This document shows, piece by piece, positions 1-10,830 of a DNA stretch of 64,000 nt (the stretch's first letter is position 1; each line of letters opens with the position of its first letter). This stretch comes from Euwallacea fornicatus (Eukaryota > Arthropoda > Insecta > Coleoptera > Curculionidae), in the NCBI RefSeq assembly GCF_040115645.1, contig NC_089547.1:5642001-5706000 (forward strand), written 5' to 3'. The notes under the pieces were generated by a model that searched no databases, had not been told where the DNA came from, and saw only the letters and a program-made list of their open reading frames with translations. The position numbers were made by a program, and so were the translations under genes.

Positions 1-2657
1 AATTTTGAAAATTGATTCGGCCGACCGTAGACCGGAAATTTCCGAGGTTGTTCTAAGATGACTAAGTGGCGACCGCCTGTGTTGGCAACGACATGAGTCC
101 GCATAAGAAACTCACAACAAATCCGGGAATATGCAGATGGGGCCGAAGGTGGTGGTCCAGGGGGGGAGGCACAGATGTGATGTTGTAAATCAGCTTAGTG
201 GCACCAAAACGCGGGGTGCGGGGGACGCTAAGGTTGAAACAGTGAGAAGTGTTTTCAGGGCGCGTCGGTTGCACCAAAATTTCTGAAAATTTCGTCGCAA
301 GACGCGTGACATAAAGTCGAGATATCGAGGGGTCTCGTGCGTCCGTTTATATCTGAATTCGCCGAAGTACGCAGTAAAACAACTTTTCCCGGAAATGCCA
401 TGACATTCTTTCAATTGTGTCCGTTCGTCGCTCCCAAACGCTTCGTCGTTCAAAACCTAAACTCCTTGATTAACTTTGACGGCGCATGAAGGATGTATAA
501 GTCGGATCGTTGGTGCAACTGAGACATTCCCGGCCCTTTGGCGACCATCTGGCCAGTGGCATTCCCCGCCGTTAGCGCGGTCGCTCGCGCGGCGTTATTT
601 ACGACAATCCGTGGCGCCAGCTGGCCACGGTCACTGATCCGCCGCCGACGACACCGCCGCCACCGGCGGCCACGCATCTCGGGTCCACGCAGCATCCGTC
701 CAAGGCGATGTTGCCGTGGGCGTCAGGAAAATAGAGAATCTATAGGAGTAAAACGTGGCACATGCATTCACTATTCAAAACGCCAACTGATGGGAATATT
801 TGGAAACGACCCAAAATTGAACTTCACTTTTAGCACGCGGAGAGTTTGAATTACGTTTAAAAGCATTGTCGATAGTTTGGAAATGTTTGAAAATTTCGTG
901 TAATATGCCGACAAACGGGGGCGGAAAATTCCCCAGTGAAGGCCACCTAAAAGGTCTTCGGAGCGTCTGGCAACGTTGCCCCCACTTTGACAGCTAACGT
1001 ATCTGCTTATTTATCGAAAACCAAAGGGAGATGTCACGTTGTCATTTTCTGCTGAAACTTCTGCCACGCCACGTTGCAGGTGAAGCGTTCTAAGAATGAT
1101 TTAACGTTGCGAAAAAGCTCTAGGTGGGAAGCAAAGATACGATGGTAAATGAAATTTAACAGCGTTCTAAGGGTAGGAAAACCTGGTAAATATTGATCTT
1201 CAGGTCATATGGCTTTTTTTAACGTCAGGTTTTAACCATTTAGTGTGAGCCGGTAATTTTAAGGATCACTAAAATATTTAAGAAGGTGCCTATTTATAAT
1301 TTTCCACGATATTTATAGAGCCATCCGTAATGCAAATTTTCACGCAGGATTCAATGGAAATGTTTATTTTCCTTTAAAAACGTTTAATCTTTGAAATGTG
1401 TGAGCGTTCTGTTTATCTCACGTGGCGACTGTCAGAATTGGAAATATGTATAAACATTTTAAGGAAAATATGAAGTTTTATGCCACGCGATGGGAAAAAC
1501 TGATAAATGATATAGAATTTCGCCGTACGACTGAAACGTCGAATATTTTCTTTTAAGTAATTAGTTCTAGTGAAAACCTGAGAGCGCGATCCGCAATTCC
1601 GTATCTGTGCTGTTGTCTTGAACTAAATGTAGAACATGACACGAAAAATAAATAAAAAGTGAACACACATCGTGGCATCCAAATAGATTGAATAATAAAT
1701 GAGGTGTTGAATGAGACGAGCAAAAAGTCCAGGAAAATTAATTTCTCATTTTAATCATGTTGCTTCATATTGTCGGGCTCATTTAGTCGTTGCGTTTCCC
1801 GCTTTTGCGCATGCGAAGAGGAACGTATTTTGAAGCAAATCGGGTTCGACTGGAGTGCGCGCGCACCGAAGGATTTTGATTCCACAGAAAACCATCGTTT
1901 TTCGTGAGAAATCTCGACGAGCGGCCGCGACCCCGACACAATATGCCAAGTACGCAAAATACCAAATCGACGGTTGCAAAAACCGTTCTCTGTTTATAAA
2001 CTGAAAGAATGCGATCGCAAACACATATCTCGGAAATGACGTCAATACCATTTGGCACGTTTAATTCCACTCTTTGTGAATGGCCGGATTGGTGGTGACG
2101 TCAAGAGAAGAGCGAACTTGCTATACTTCCCGCAAATGTATCTCAATCACTTTCATCGTCGATCAATCGATCACGGTTGCAATTATGGTTTCCGAGCTCG
2201 GGACCGTCGTAGTTGTTTTAAAAAATCCGCAATTACTCCTTTATTCCCCTTCGGATGCCCAAATATTTATGTAGCTCTACCAGGCCGCTTTTTATTACTC
2301 ATTAGAATTCTAACGCCCACGCGGTAGATCTATTTTCCTCCCAATTGGAGAATGTTCAATATCACGAGACTGGCACCCCAAAAATATTTGGAACGTTTGG
2401 ATCTAAGCCGCACTTAGGACGACTATTTTAAGTAACGTAACGTCTAAAGTTAGTTCAATATACATATAGGAAAAACACATGACCCGAGTGAGAAAAATGT
2501 ATCCTGTGGGTGTGTTTCCGAATGTTTTCATTCATTTTCGAAAATAAATCCGGTCTTGTCACGTGTGTGAAAATCAGGAATCCGTAAATATTAGTTTAAG
2601 TTTTTAATCGGGAAATTGCTATTTTCGTCCCGCGACGAGGCGCTACGGCAAACTCAG
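1..2657. other. Mostly non-coding stretch, no recognised gene
   Basis: Apart from one GC-rich open frame listed separately (576-734), I see no domain, RNA gene or transposon here. Open frames on both strands are short and lack coding character. It could be intergenic or the intron of a gene ending near 2.95 kb. Confidence 0.5.
576..734 (+). CDS. Possible GC-rich, proline-rich exon (unrecognised)
   Basis: A forward frame opens directly after a TAG that could serve as a splice acceptor (573-575) and runs 52 codons to a TAG. It encodes a proline/threonine-rich run (PPPTTPPPP) followed by a tail containing HPSKAMLPW. The patch is much richer in GC and CpG than its surroundings, which fits either a coding exon or a CpG island. 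No ATG and no partner exon were identified, and the other forward frame is also open here, so the call is weak. I do not recognise the protein. Confidence 0.22.
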   Translation, partial: RGRSRGVIYDNPWRQLATVTDPPPTTPPPPAATHLGSTQHPSKAMLPWASGK

Positions 2658-2949
2658 ATCTGTTGACCGCAATTGGCGCAACGTCTTCACCTGCGACTTT
2701 GTGCGTTGCGATACAACTCCGAAGGAACTACTCCGAAGTAACCTGGAAATTAATCATAAGAAAGTGCCCGAAAGGGCTCCATTGTCACAACACAATTACT
2801 TATCGCACCCCGAGGCAGAAGAGCTTTTGGAACGTCTTTTAAAGTCCTGGGAAAAGCGCAGAGTCACGACTTACGACAAAAGGCGTAAGGTGTGGAGAAG
2901 GAATGCCGATTTCATCCCATCGAGCCATCGGGCAAAGAAATACGCCTAA
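2658..2949 (+). CDS. Terminal exon of an unrecognised basic protein
   Basis: A frame of about 97 codons ends in TAA at 2947-2949. A plausible acceptor lies at 2655-2657 (CTCAG); the frame is open a little further upstream, so the exon start is uncertain, and there is no suitable ATG, so upstream exons are needed. The product is charged and basic, with a likely helical stretch (EAEELLERLLKSWEKRR) and a Lys/Arg-rich C-terminus ending KKYA. An AATAAA signal at 2980-2985, 31 bp after the stop, supports a real gene end. I do not recognise a family. The amino-acid mix looks coding, unlike the neighbouring random frames. Confidence 0.55.
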
Positions 2950-2979
2950 TGGGGTCCGAGATTGACTGGAGGAGTGCAC

Positions 2980-2985
2980 AATAAA
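2980..2985 (+). terminator. Poly(A) signal after the 2.9-kb exon
   Basis: Canonical AATAAA 31 bp downstream of the TAA of the terminal exon at 2658-2949. Confidence 0.5.
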
Positions 2986-5900
2986 CACTTGGGCCCCGAA
3001 GTGGTACCTGTCTCAGATGGAACCATGCGGGGCGTACAAATTCGTGAATAGATGGCCGATGTCTGGCTGGCGCCAACGTAATAATGGACGCCACTCAAAA
3101 AGCCGCGTCTGGCTCTTTGTGAGACTTATCTTTATTGGTTCATGTTAATAAGCCCGATGGTCGGTCCGGCTTTGTTGCCTTTTCGAATCGACCTCATTTG
3201 CATATGGGTTTGAGTCAGTTTCAGTAACCCTACTATGAGTGAATGCCGAAATAGAAACGCATTCCTTTACTCAACCTTCGAGTACTGAAACCGTGATTTT
3301 TGGACTGCCACTTCCGAAACTTGACCATTGCGCGTTATTATTATTAAAAAAAAAATAATAATAATAATAATAATAATAAAGTTGCTGTGATTAGGTATCA
3401 CAGCTATTTATCGAGATCGAAAGTTAGAACGGGGACGAAAGCAGTGGCGGATCTACCAGCGATTCCCCGTCGAAACTAGCACGTGTATATGTCGTCACGA
3501 AGGGGTGCGGGCATTATTATTGCATTAAGGCAGTTGTAACGACAATAGTTACTTTGTGGCCATATCTTTGGGCACCTATCGCGCACTTATCTGCGACAGT
3601 TATCGCTCACCACGGACTATTCGAAGTGACGTGGCGCCTATGATTAAATGCTTCGGACATCCCGAACGAACCCAGGACGCACGACTGTGTCCGCATGGCG
3701 GCAGATGCGAAAGTATTTTAAAGCCAATAATTTGCGATCGCGGGGACTTCCCCGTTGTGAAACTCGGCTTCAATCTTCCCATTTCTTGGGATTTACGTCG
3801 ACCCCGCTTAATCTTCTACCTATTTATTTTCGTCCGATGCCACTGCATTGTCTCGTTGCCCGTACAGCTAGCTATCTCGGCCCAGATGCGCCAATGCTTA
3901 ACTTTTTTTCAGAAAAAGCCGCAGGCCCCCTGATTAAAATATTTATGGGGGCCGCTTTCTTCGCGCCCGCAATTAAAATGCCGATTTCAAAGGGCCGAAA
4001 GTCCAGAAGTGTTTTTTTAATGAGGTTCCGAGAACCACGGTTCACTGCGTCACGTTTTTGGAGATCGCTCGCCAGATAAGCCACTTCGTGTGTGAGAACT
4101 TCTTTTGCCTTTTTTCGATCGGATTTGCTTGTATAGCTCACTTTTGGACTATGTCCGTGCGAAGCGCAAAGGACTTCGATTGATAACGATACTGTTTCCG
4201 TCCGCGGGTCGAGTCCGATAACGTCCTCGAAATCCGCACCTCCGATTGGTGCGTCCTGAGCCGCCACAAGAACCAGAAGTCGGTCTGTCATCGCGTTGCC
4301 CAATAATGTGCAGACATAATGTCGAAATTTTGGCACAAGCTTCGACACAAAGACGAATACAAATTGCGATTAACCGAGAACAATACAAGAACATGCGGTA
4401 TATTCACAGTACATTCCTTGGCATTGGATCAGGTTTAAACGAGGAACAATAAAATTGCTTTATTGCGGCTACTGCAGGACAGTAGTCGGGCGATAATGGG
4501 CGGTAATAAAGTTGCCGGAAGTCGCGATTGAGAGAAGAGCGTCTTCGCGGGGCTTACTAGAACGGGGGTACACGAATGCGAAATGCGAAAAGTAACATCT
4601 AAGGAAATATTTCGGTTTCGAAATGAGACGGTTTCCGAACGTAACCAGAATGGGAATCTGTCGTTCTTCGGCCTCGCAGTCACGAGTGCCGAATTTCCAC
4701 GCAATTTCGAGAATTCAGTAGCGAACGTTTCATCGATTCCGATATGTCGAACGGTGGTTGGTAATAAATAATAGAAAACTCGAAAAACCGAGCTACTTCA
4801 TCCGTATTCGATGTATGTTAATTATAACTTTTCAATTCTAAAGGCGTCGCCATGGAGTAACTCTTGCAAATTCGTAAATGCCTGGATTATGGAATCGAAA
4901 GTTTAGCAGCGAAGCATACGTATATTTCTTCGAGCATTTGAAGCAGTGGCAGCGGCGAGCAATAAACGCTCGACGCTCCGACGAAGGACGCCATCTGTTT
5001 CCGACGCACGGTAAGCTACGCGCCTCCAAAACGTCCATCCGGAGATGTTGCCATAACGCAATTCTCGTTTTTAAAACGAATCTTCCTACGTCTATGCTTC
5101 CGTGAATTTTGGCACCTCTCCCTTTTCCTCTTAACAATCACGACGAGTCGCTAATTGCGGCATCAACTACCACACAACGTCGCATTGACGTCGGCGTCAG
5201 ACTGGCGCTCTCCAGGGCCGGCCAGATGTCGGACTGCGATTCCGAGAAATCGCCGACGAGATGTCACCCAAGTGCAGAGGCGGCCGCGGCTGCACTCGCG
5301 ATTGTTTATTTCGAGCCGTGTACGCTCGATTGTTATGCAAGACGGCGGCGCCGATGCGTCGATATCTATTGTTATTTCTGGACGTAGGAGGCTGCGGGCC
5401 AGATGCCTCACAGGACAGGACTGTTTTCTATTTGCTTCTGGAAACAAATGACGAGGGACGGAAATAGATTTTCCGACGCCCCAGCTTGACGATTTCGAGT
5501 GTTTTCGCCGCTGCTGGAAGGTTTTAAATTAGTCGTTTCGGTTGTTTTTGGAATTTTTAACGAATTTATCGGCGACGTGTGACTTTTCGGTTTCGTAGGA
5601 GACCGAACGCCGAAGCCGATTTTCACGTACCTCCGTTCGATCGATGGTATCGAATTTCGATCCACTTACAGCTAATTTTTCCGAAAACGAGCGATGAAGA
5701 CGGATTTCGAACTACACGGCACGTCTGTCATTCGACAAGATGCCAGATTACTCTTCCGCTGGTCTCCGCAGGACTGGAACGTCCGGCTTGATTTTACAGA
5801 TTTTCGCAAATCTACGGACACGTCGGCATCTCCACAAATCGCTTCGGAATTTGAGCTTCTTCGGACCCTCGGGTCGTCGAAACGATAGCTCCATCGCTAT

Positions 5901-8900
5901 TTGCTCTTTCCGAGATTATTGAATTAAGCATATGCGGCGGACATCCTTTAAGAACCGTTCCTCGTTTAAAACCAGTGTGTTTAGTCACCTCTTAAAACAT
6001 CGATCCACCCACGTCAGTCCCGGTCCCATATTACTTTTGTTTGTATGTGGTCCCTTCGATTGTTTACACCTACACAAAAATAGATTACCGGCATCGGTTT
6101 TCTATGGTACTCTGCCATGTGTTTGCGTTCATCTCTCCATAAACCCGGAGTCACACAGGAAAAGAACGTTAAACGGCTTTTAGCTAAACTAAATAGTTTA
6201 GATGTATCGGGGACCAGATGTCGAAGAGCCGCCTGAAACGGATTTGCCACCCACCCTCGGCCGCCCATAAACCGGGTATTTATAAGCGGTCGCGTTTACG
6301 ACGTTATAAATACCCTAATAAAATAAATATGTAGTATGAGCCGATTTCGGGTGGGGGATCTCAAATATACAGTATGTACACGGCTGAAACGGAAATTATA
6401 GGCCTCTTCCGGCTTTTTGGGAAGAACTGCTGCTAATAATGTTTCATGGTTGGCAGCAGAAAGTGCTGTTATTATAACATTAACTTTTCCCGTCACTCTT
6501 AAAAACACCTGTTACAATTACCCATTATTCTCATGGCGCTGAATACTCCAATTGTGTTAATAAAAAATGATTATGGGATAATTTCATTAAGAAAATCCCA
6601 TTTTAGCAGTTTTCACGAGTGCCCAACGACCATTAATTGGCGTTCGACCGATACGAAAATACCTGGAGATAAGGATTATCTTTTACAAGAATCCATTAGG
6701 GATTTTCCGTTGGGGCTTTAAAGTTATCGGCGGCTCCGCATAACTTTCACATTATCCGACCATCAGGTAGCCAACCAACGAATGACGTCCAGTAAGCCAC
6801 CTGTTACCTGCTTAATTTTATGGTATACTGCACCGTATGGAAATCACGTGGAATTTATGGAGAGAGGCTGCAAATTCCAACTTTTAAAGCCATATAAAAT
6901 CGTGGTAAAACGTCAACACTTAAGTGCGATCTTCTGGTGATAAGTTCAGAAGTAATTAATGCACGTCCATAGTTTTGAAGTCCTTAACGAAATTGAAAAA
7001 CGACCAAATTACCCGAGACCTTCTGGCCACATCTGTGACACGAAATTTTTCCGACGACGTTTGGGATATTTAAAAATCGAGTTCGAGCCAGAGACGTACA
7101 AGGTACTTTTCGATGTAGAACAGAACAGGTTCATTGAATGATCGTTTATACAATCAACCATTACGAAAACGTAAATAGTTGACAAAGACACAATAAAAAC
7201 CATGGAATTGTTATTGTTGTGCCATCGCATTCGCGTCGTTAAAACCACACATAGCACTCATCTGTGCATCAGCAAATTTTACGATCGATTCCATTCGAGT
7301 TGATTTTATTCGTGTTAAATTTGATCTGTTACAAAATTGTTTACATATTTTACGTCGGGATCTCCATCTTCGGAGTCTCGTAACGCAACGCCGTTAGATC
7401 GGTCGAAATTCCCCCAACTTTGAACCCTCCTAAAGGTCACCAATCTACCTTGAGATTGTTATGCGTCAAATTATCAACGGACTAATCTAAATTAAACTTA
7501 CGTCGAGCATGTTTTTAAAGAATCTGGTCGCATGAAGCAACAACAGCTGTCACCGATTCATCACGCGTTTAATTAATTTACATTAAACCGAATAAGCTAA
7601 AAACAATAATAATTACAATATTGTCAATTAAGAAAAATAACAAGTGATACGGGGAACCGCAAACAGATGGCTGGCGGCAGTCAATAGGCGCCAGATCGGG
7701 TTATCTGGTGGTCACCTTTCTATAAACACACACACGCACATGTAACACATAAACATCAGCAGTGTTAACCAATTAAAATTTTAATTAATCGCTAATGAAA
7801 TTACGGTTTTGTCGAGCAGAAGCACCATTGTTAAATGTCAAGCAGGGAGTCGGGGGAGGTTATCGAGCTATCATTTAATGCTGAACATAGTTTTAACACA
7901 GTTGTACGACATGGTCTAGACGAAGCTTTTCACGAACACGAAAGACCTTTGCACGATGCCGAAGCCGCCGCAGAGGTAACGAACGCGCACGTCGAATTTT
8001 GACAGAAACGGCCAGACACCTGGACACGCAATGTTGCCAAACTAATCAAAATATCTGCGATTTACGACTGCGTAATGTCGAAGAAAAACGAAATGAAGCA
8101 CGGTATGTTCCGAGCGCGCGATAAAACAATCATTTAGCGCGAACAACGAAAGAGATTCAATCGATTCGTTTATACGTCCCTATAAAAACACGGAAATTAC
8201 TTCGATGACGATTCGGGCCCCTACAAGAAGGATAGTGGTAGACGAAATAGTGAAATGCGCACTAGGACAAACAAGATACCCCATAAATTTCAGTTCGATA
8301 ATCTAAATCTTTCAGCAGTTTATGTTTTGTGATACACAGACATTCCATTAGATACTAGACTTGAATGATCTACTATGCCACACATGCTTAAATAAGCGTT
8401 GTTGAAACAATACCAGTCATGCAAAACAGATGACTTGCGGTCATTCAAGGCGCCAGTCGTTGAGCAAATGACATGATAACAGTTATTGCTTGAGTAACAG
8501 TTTTTCTAGTAAACGGCTTATTAGGAGATGTGGGCACAGTCGTGGGTACTGGGTAAACAATTCTGATGATAGAACTGAAAGGTTTGTTTAGTGACAAGGA
8601 AAAATGAACTGGAACAATGCGAAAGAAATTAGGCTTCGAACAACACTGAACTAAAGAACAGGCCGAAATTTATTGCTCGTTTAATTTATGTATTTCAGCA
8701 ATTAGCGTTGGATAGCTGGACTGAGCTCGTATTCGCAGCAATGAGAGGAAATATTGACCATACTTTGTTCATAAAGCACCTTTAAAAGTCAGACGTCCAA
8801 CTAGAAATTTCTCTCTCTGTGCTAATTAATTACACAGCAGGTACTGAGCTAATACACGTAAGTACTTTTTGGCATTATAACAACGCGGCAAAACGACATT

Positions 8901-9028
8901 TTCTTATTCAAATTCACCTTGATGTTCAAGTTCAATGTCAACATTGTCGCTGACGAATCCTCGCGACTTGGATTGTTTATTATTAATGTTATATAAATTA
9001 GCCAGGTGTTTTGGATCTTTACCATAGC
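2986..9028. other. Non-coding stretch, no recognised gene
   Basis: About 6 kb with a triplet microsatellite (3335-3380) but no frame I can support. The longest frames (around 3556-4079 forward and 3872-4348 reverse) overlap one another, lack motifs and are near the length expected by chance. Confidence 0.5.
3335..3380. repeat. ATT / poly-A / ATA microsatellite
   Basis: A short TTA/ATT run, an A-tract and about eight ATA units in direct succession. Confidence 0.9.
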
Positions 9029-9053
9029 GAACCTCTGTTGATTAGTTAAATGT
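9029..9053 (+). promoter_or_regulatory. Conserved block upstream of tRNA-Pro copy 1
   Basis: Starts with GAACCTCTGTT and continues through ATTAGTT to TGT. The same 25 bp, with two A/G differences, stands at exactly the same distance (first base 40 bp before the tRNA) upstream of tRNA copy 3, while the surrounding sequence differs. This suggests either a shared external Pol III promoter element or the remnant of a duplication. The reverse-strand copy lacks it. Confidence 0.45.
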
Positions 9054-9068
9054 TTTACTCAGCATGGC

Positions 9069-9140
9069 GGCTCAATGGTCTAGGGGTATGATTCTCGCTT
9101 TGGGTGCGAGAGGTCCCGGGTTCAAATCCCGGTTGAGCCC
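9069..9140 (+). tRNA. tRNA-Pro (anticodon TGG), copy 1
   Basis: A 72-nt gene. The acceptor stem GGCTCAA pairs with TTGAGCC, followed by discriminator C. The anticodon arm is CTCGC-TTTGGGT-GCGAG with TGG at positions 34-36, which reads proline codons. The A box (TGGTCTAGGGGTA) and B box (GGTTCAAATCC) are intact, so the internal Pol III promoter is present. A T6 terminator follows at 9145-9150. It is identical in the mature region to the copies at 9480 and 10746. Confidence 0.97.
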
Positions 9141-9479
9141 TGACTTTTTTGCTCCTTCCGAACTTGCGAATTTAGACGTTTCGGGTCAGTGAAACTTGTC
9201 GTGGACGAACCTTGAATAATATACGGTCAAATCTTGTTTCGATCGGGAGGAAGTGGTTGAGAGTGACGTAGATAAGCGTATTACGTCGATCGAAAAAGAA
9301 CCAAAAATGTCAATTCGGGAACGTCGAAACAACAAAAATGGTCACAAATCAAGAACTCGTGACATACGTATTTATGCGCACACGAGAAACTAATCGAATC
9401 TCGGACGCCCCCTGATAACTAACAGCAAAATTCAACCGGGATCTCTGCGGAGACCCCAACAACGAGTAAAAAAGAACGC

Positions 9480-9551
9480 GGGCTCAACCGGGATTTGAAC
9501 CCGGGACCTCTCGCACCCAAAGCGAGAATCATACCCCTAGACCATTGAGCC
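9480..9551 (-). tRNA. tRNA-Pro (anticodon TGG), copy 2
   Basis: The reverse complement of copy 1 over the full 72 nt, with intact acceptor stem, TGG anticodon loop and A and B boxes. The A-run at 9468-9473 gives a T6 terminator on the reverse strand. It converges tail-to-tail with copy 1, leaving 339 bp between them. Its upstream flank does not resemble those of the other two copies. Confidence 0.97.
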
Positions 9552-10705
9552 GCCACACTACATACGATTATTGCACAAAACACAAACTTTCACCGTGCAG
9601 AAACGACTGACCCATGCATAAATAATTTATTATATGGTATTCTTACCCAACGCCACATTCGTCGCTCGCTCCGTGGAGTCAAATTACAGGTGGCTATTAC
9701 AGTGGCCTCGGACTTGTTTTGTGCGCTTTGGGTCATGGAGATTAACGAAAATTTTTCGCATTTTCTCGTGCCCTTTAGTACGCCTCTGTATAAAAACAGA
9801 AACTCCGATAATCCCAGATGTTGCATCGTAATCAAATAGTGAGCATCAGAGATGAGTCAAGTGCACATCTGGAATCCTTTCAGCAGCAGCGGTGGCACAT
9901 CTGGGCCGATATTAAGCAAACCGTTTCAATTATCCCCGTTTTCTCTCCTCGCTGAGATGCCGTTTCCGTCTCCCTGTTTTTCTTGGCTTGTTTGTGCTCG
10001 TTTGTACCAAATCCTCCATATGGCGTTGAAGTGGTGATATTTTAAGCCTTCTCGGAATTTCCTCGTTGAAATATGGCTCACCAGTTCTAAGCTCATTCAA
10101 AAAGCCGAACGTCAAAAAATGCGTCATCTGGTAGCATTAGGGATTGTAAATTTCCTTAGGTCTTTTGTCATGGGTGCCGGCTTTACAACCGGTTGTATTT
10201 TAGCGGAAGGCTGTCAGGAATTACTTTAGCACACGGCTACATGGAGTTAATATAATTACGGTTTTGTATCTGTAAGCGGGGAAAACCCATGTATATTTAT
10301 TTTTATGGAATGTTTTTTGACTGGAATTTCGGTGGTTACGTACGTATAAATGTTTCGGGGAGGACAATTTTTTCATGACGAAATCTGCGATTTTTCTACT
10401 TAGAAGTGCCCGTTTTTGGCCTGAAATTGCTTTCGGTAAAGATGGGCCGCGAGAGGTACATGCGGCTTCTGACTCTTCGATCGTCCGTCGAAGTTCTGTA
10501 TCAGCCATAGAGATTTCGTTCACGATTCCCCGTACCACGATAAAAGACATGCATATGTTGACTAAACACAGGTCATTATCCATAAACGTTCAATATCGCA
10601 CCTTCTATCAGGTTCAATGTTATAATTTTATTGACCTACTGAGGCCGCAAGGATTGTTATTATTGTCGCACGAACTAGTAAGGTATTTTGGGTTTCGAGG
10701 CAGGT

Positions 10706-10730
10706 GAACCTCTGTTAATTAGTTGAATGT
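10706..10730 (+). promoter_or_regulatory. Conserved block upstream of tRNA-Pro copy 3
   Basis: Matches the block at 9029-9053 at 23 of 25 positions and begins exactly 40 bp before the tRNA, as there. Confidence 0.45.
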
Positions 10731-10745
10731 CTGAACGGAGATGGC

Positions 10746-10817
10746 GGCTCAATGGTCTAGGGGTATGATTCTCGCTTTGGGTGCGAGAGGTCCCGGGTTC
10801 AAATCCCGGTTGAGCCC
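10746..10817 (+). tRNA. tRNA-Pro (anticodon TGG), copy 3
   Basis: 72 nt, identical to copy 1 across the mature tRNA, with intact A and B boxes and a T8 terminator at 10823-10830. Confidence 0.97.
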
Positions 10818-10830
10818 TTACCTTTTTTTT

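Noticed and set aside
3382..3412. TATCACAG segment resembling the miR-2 family seed
   Set aside because: Only a 7-bp palindrome (GCTGTGA...TCACAGC) with a 7-nt loop; no pre-miRNA hairpin of normal length.
3872..4348. 158-codon reverse frame overlapping a 143-codon forward frame
   Set aside because: No motifs in either; mutual overlap and no gene-end signals.
8550..8592. CTGATGA followed by GAAA, as in a hammerhead ribozyme core
   Set aside because: The bases between cannot form stem II, and the required third stem and cleavage-site UH are absent.
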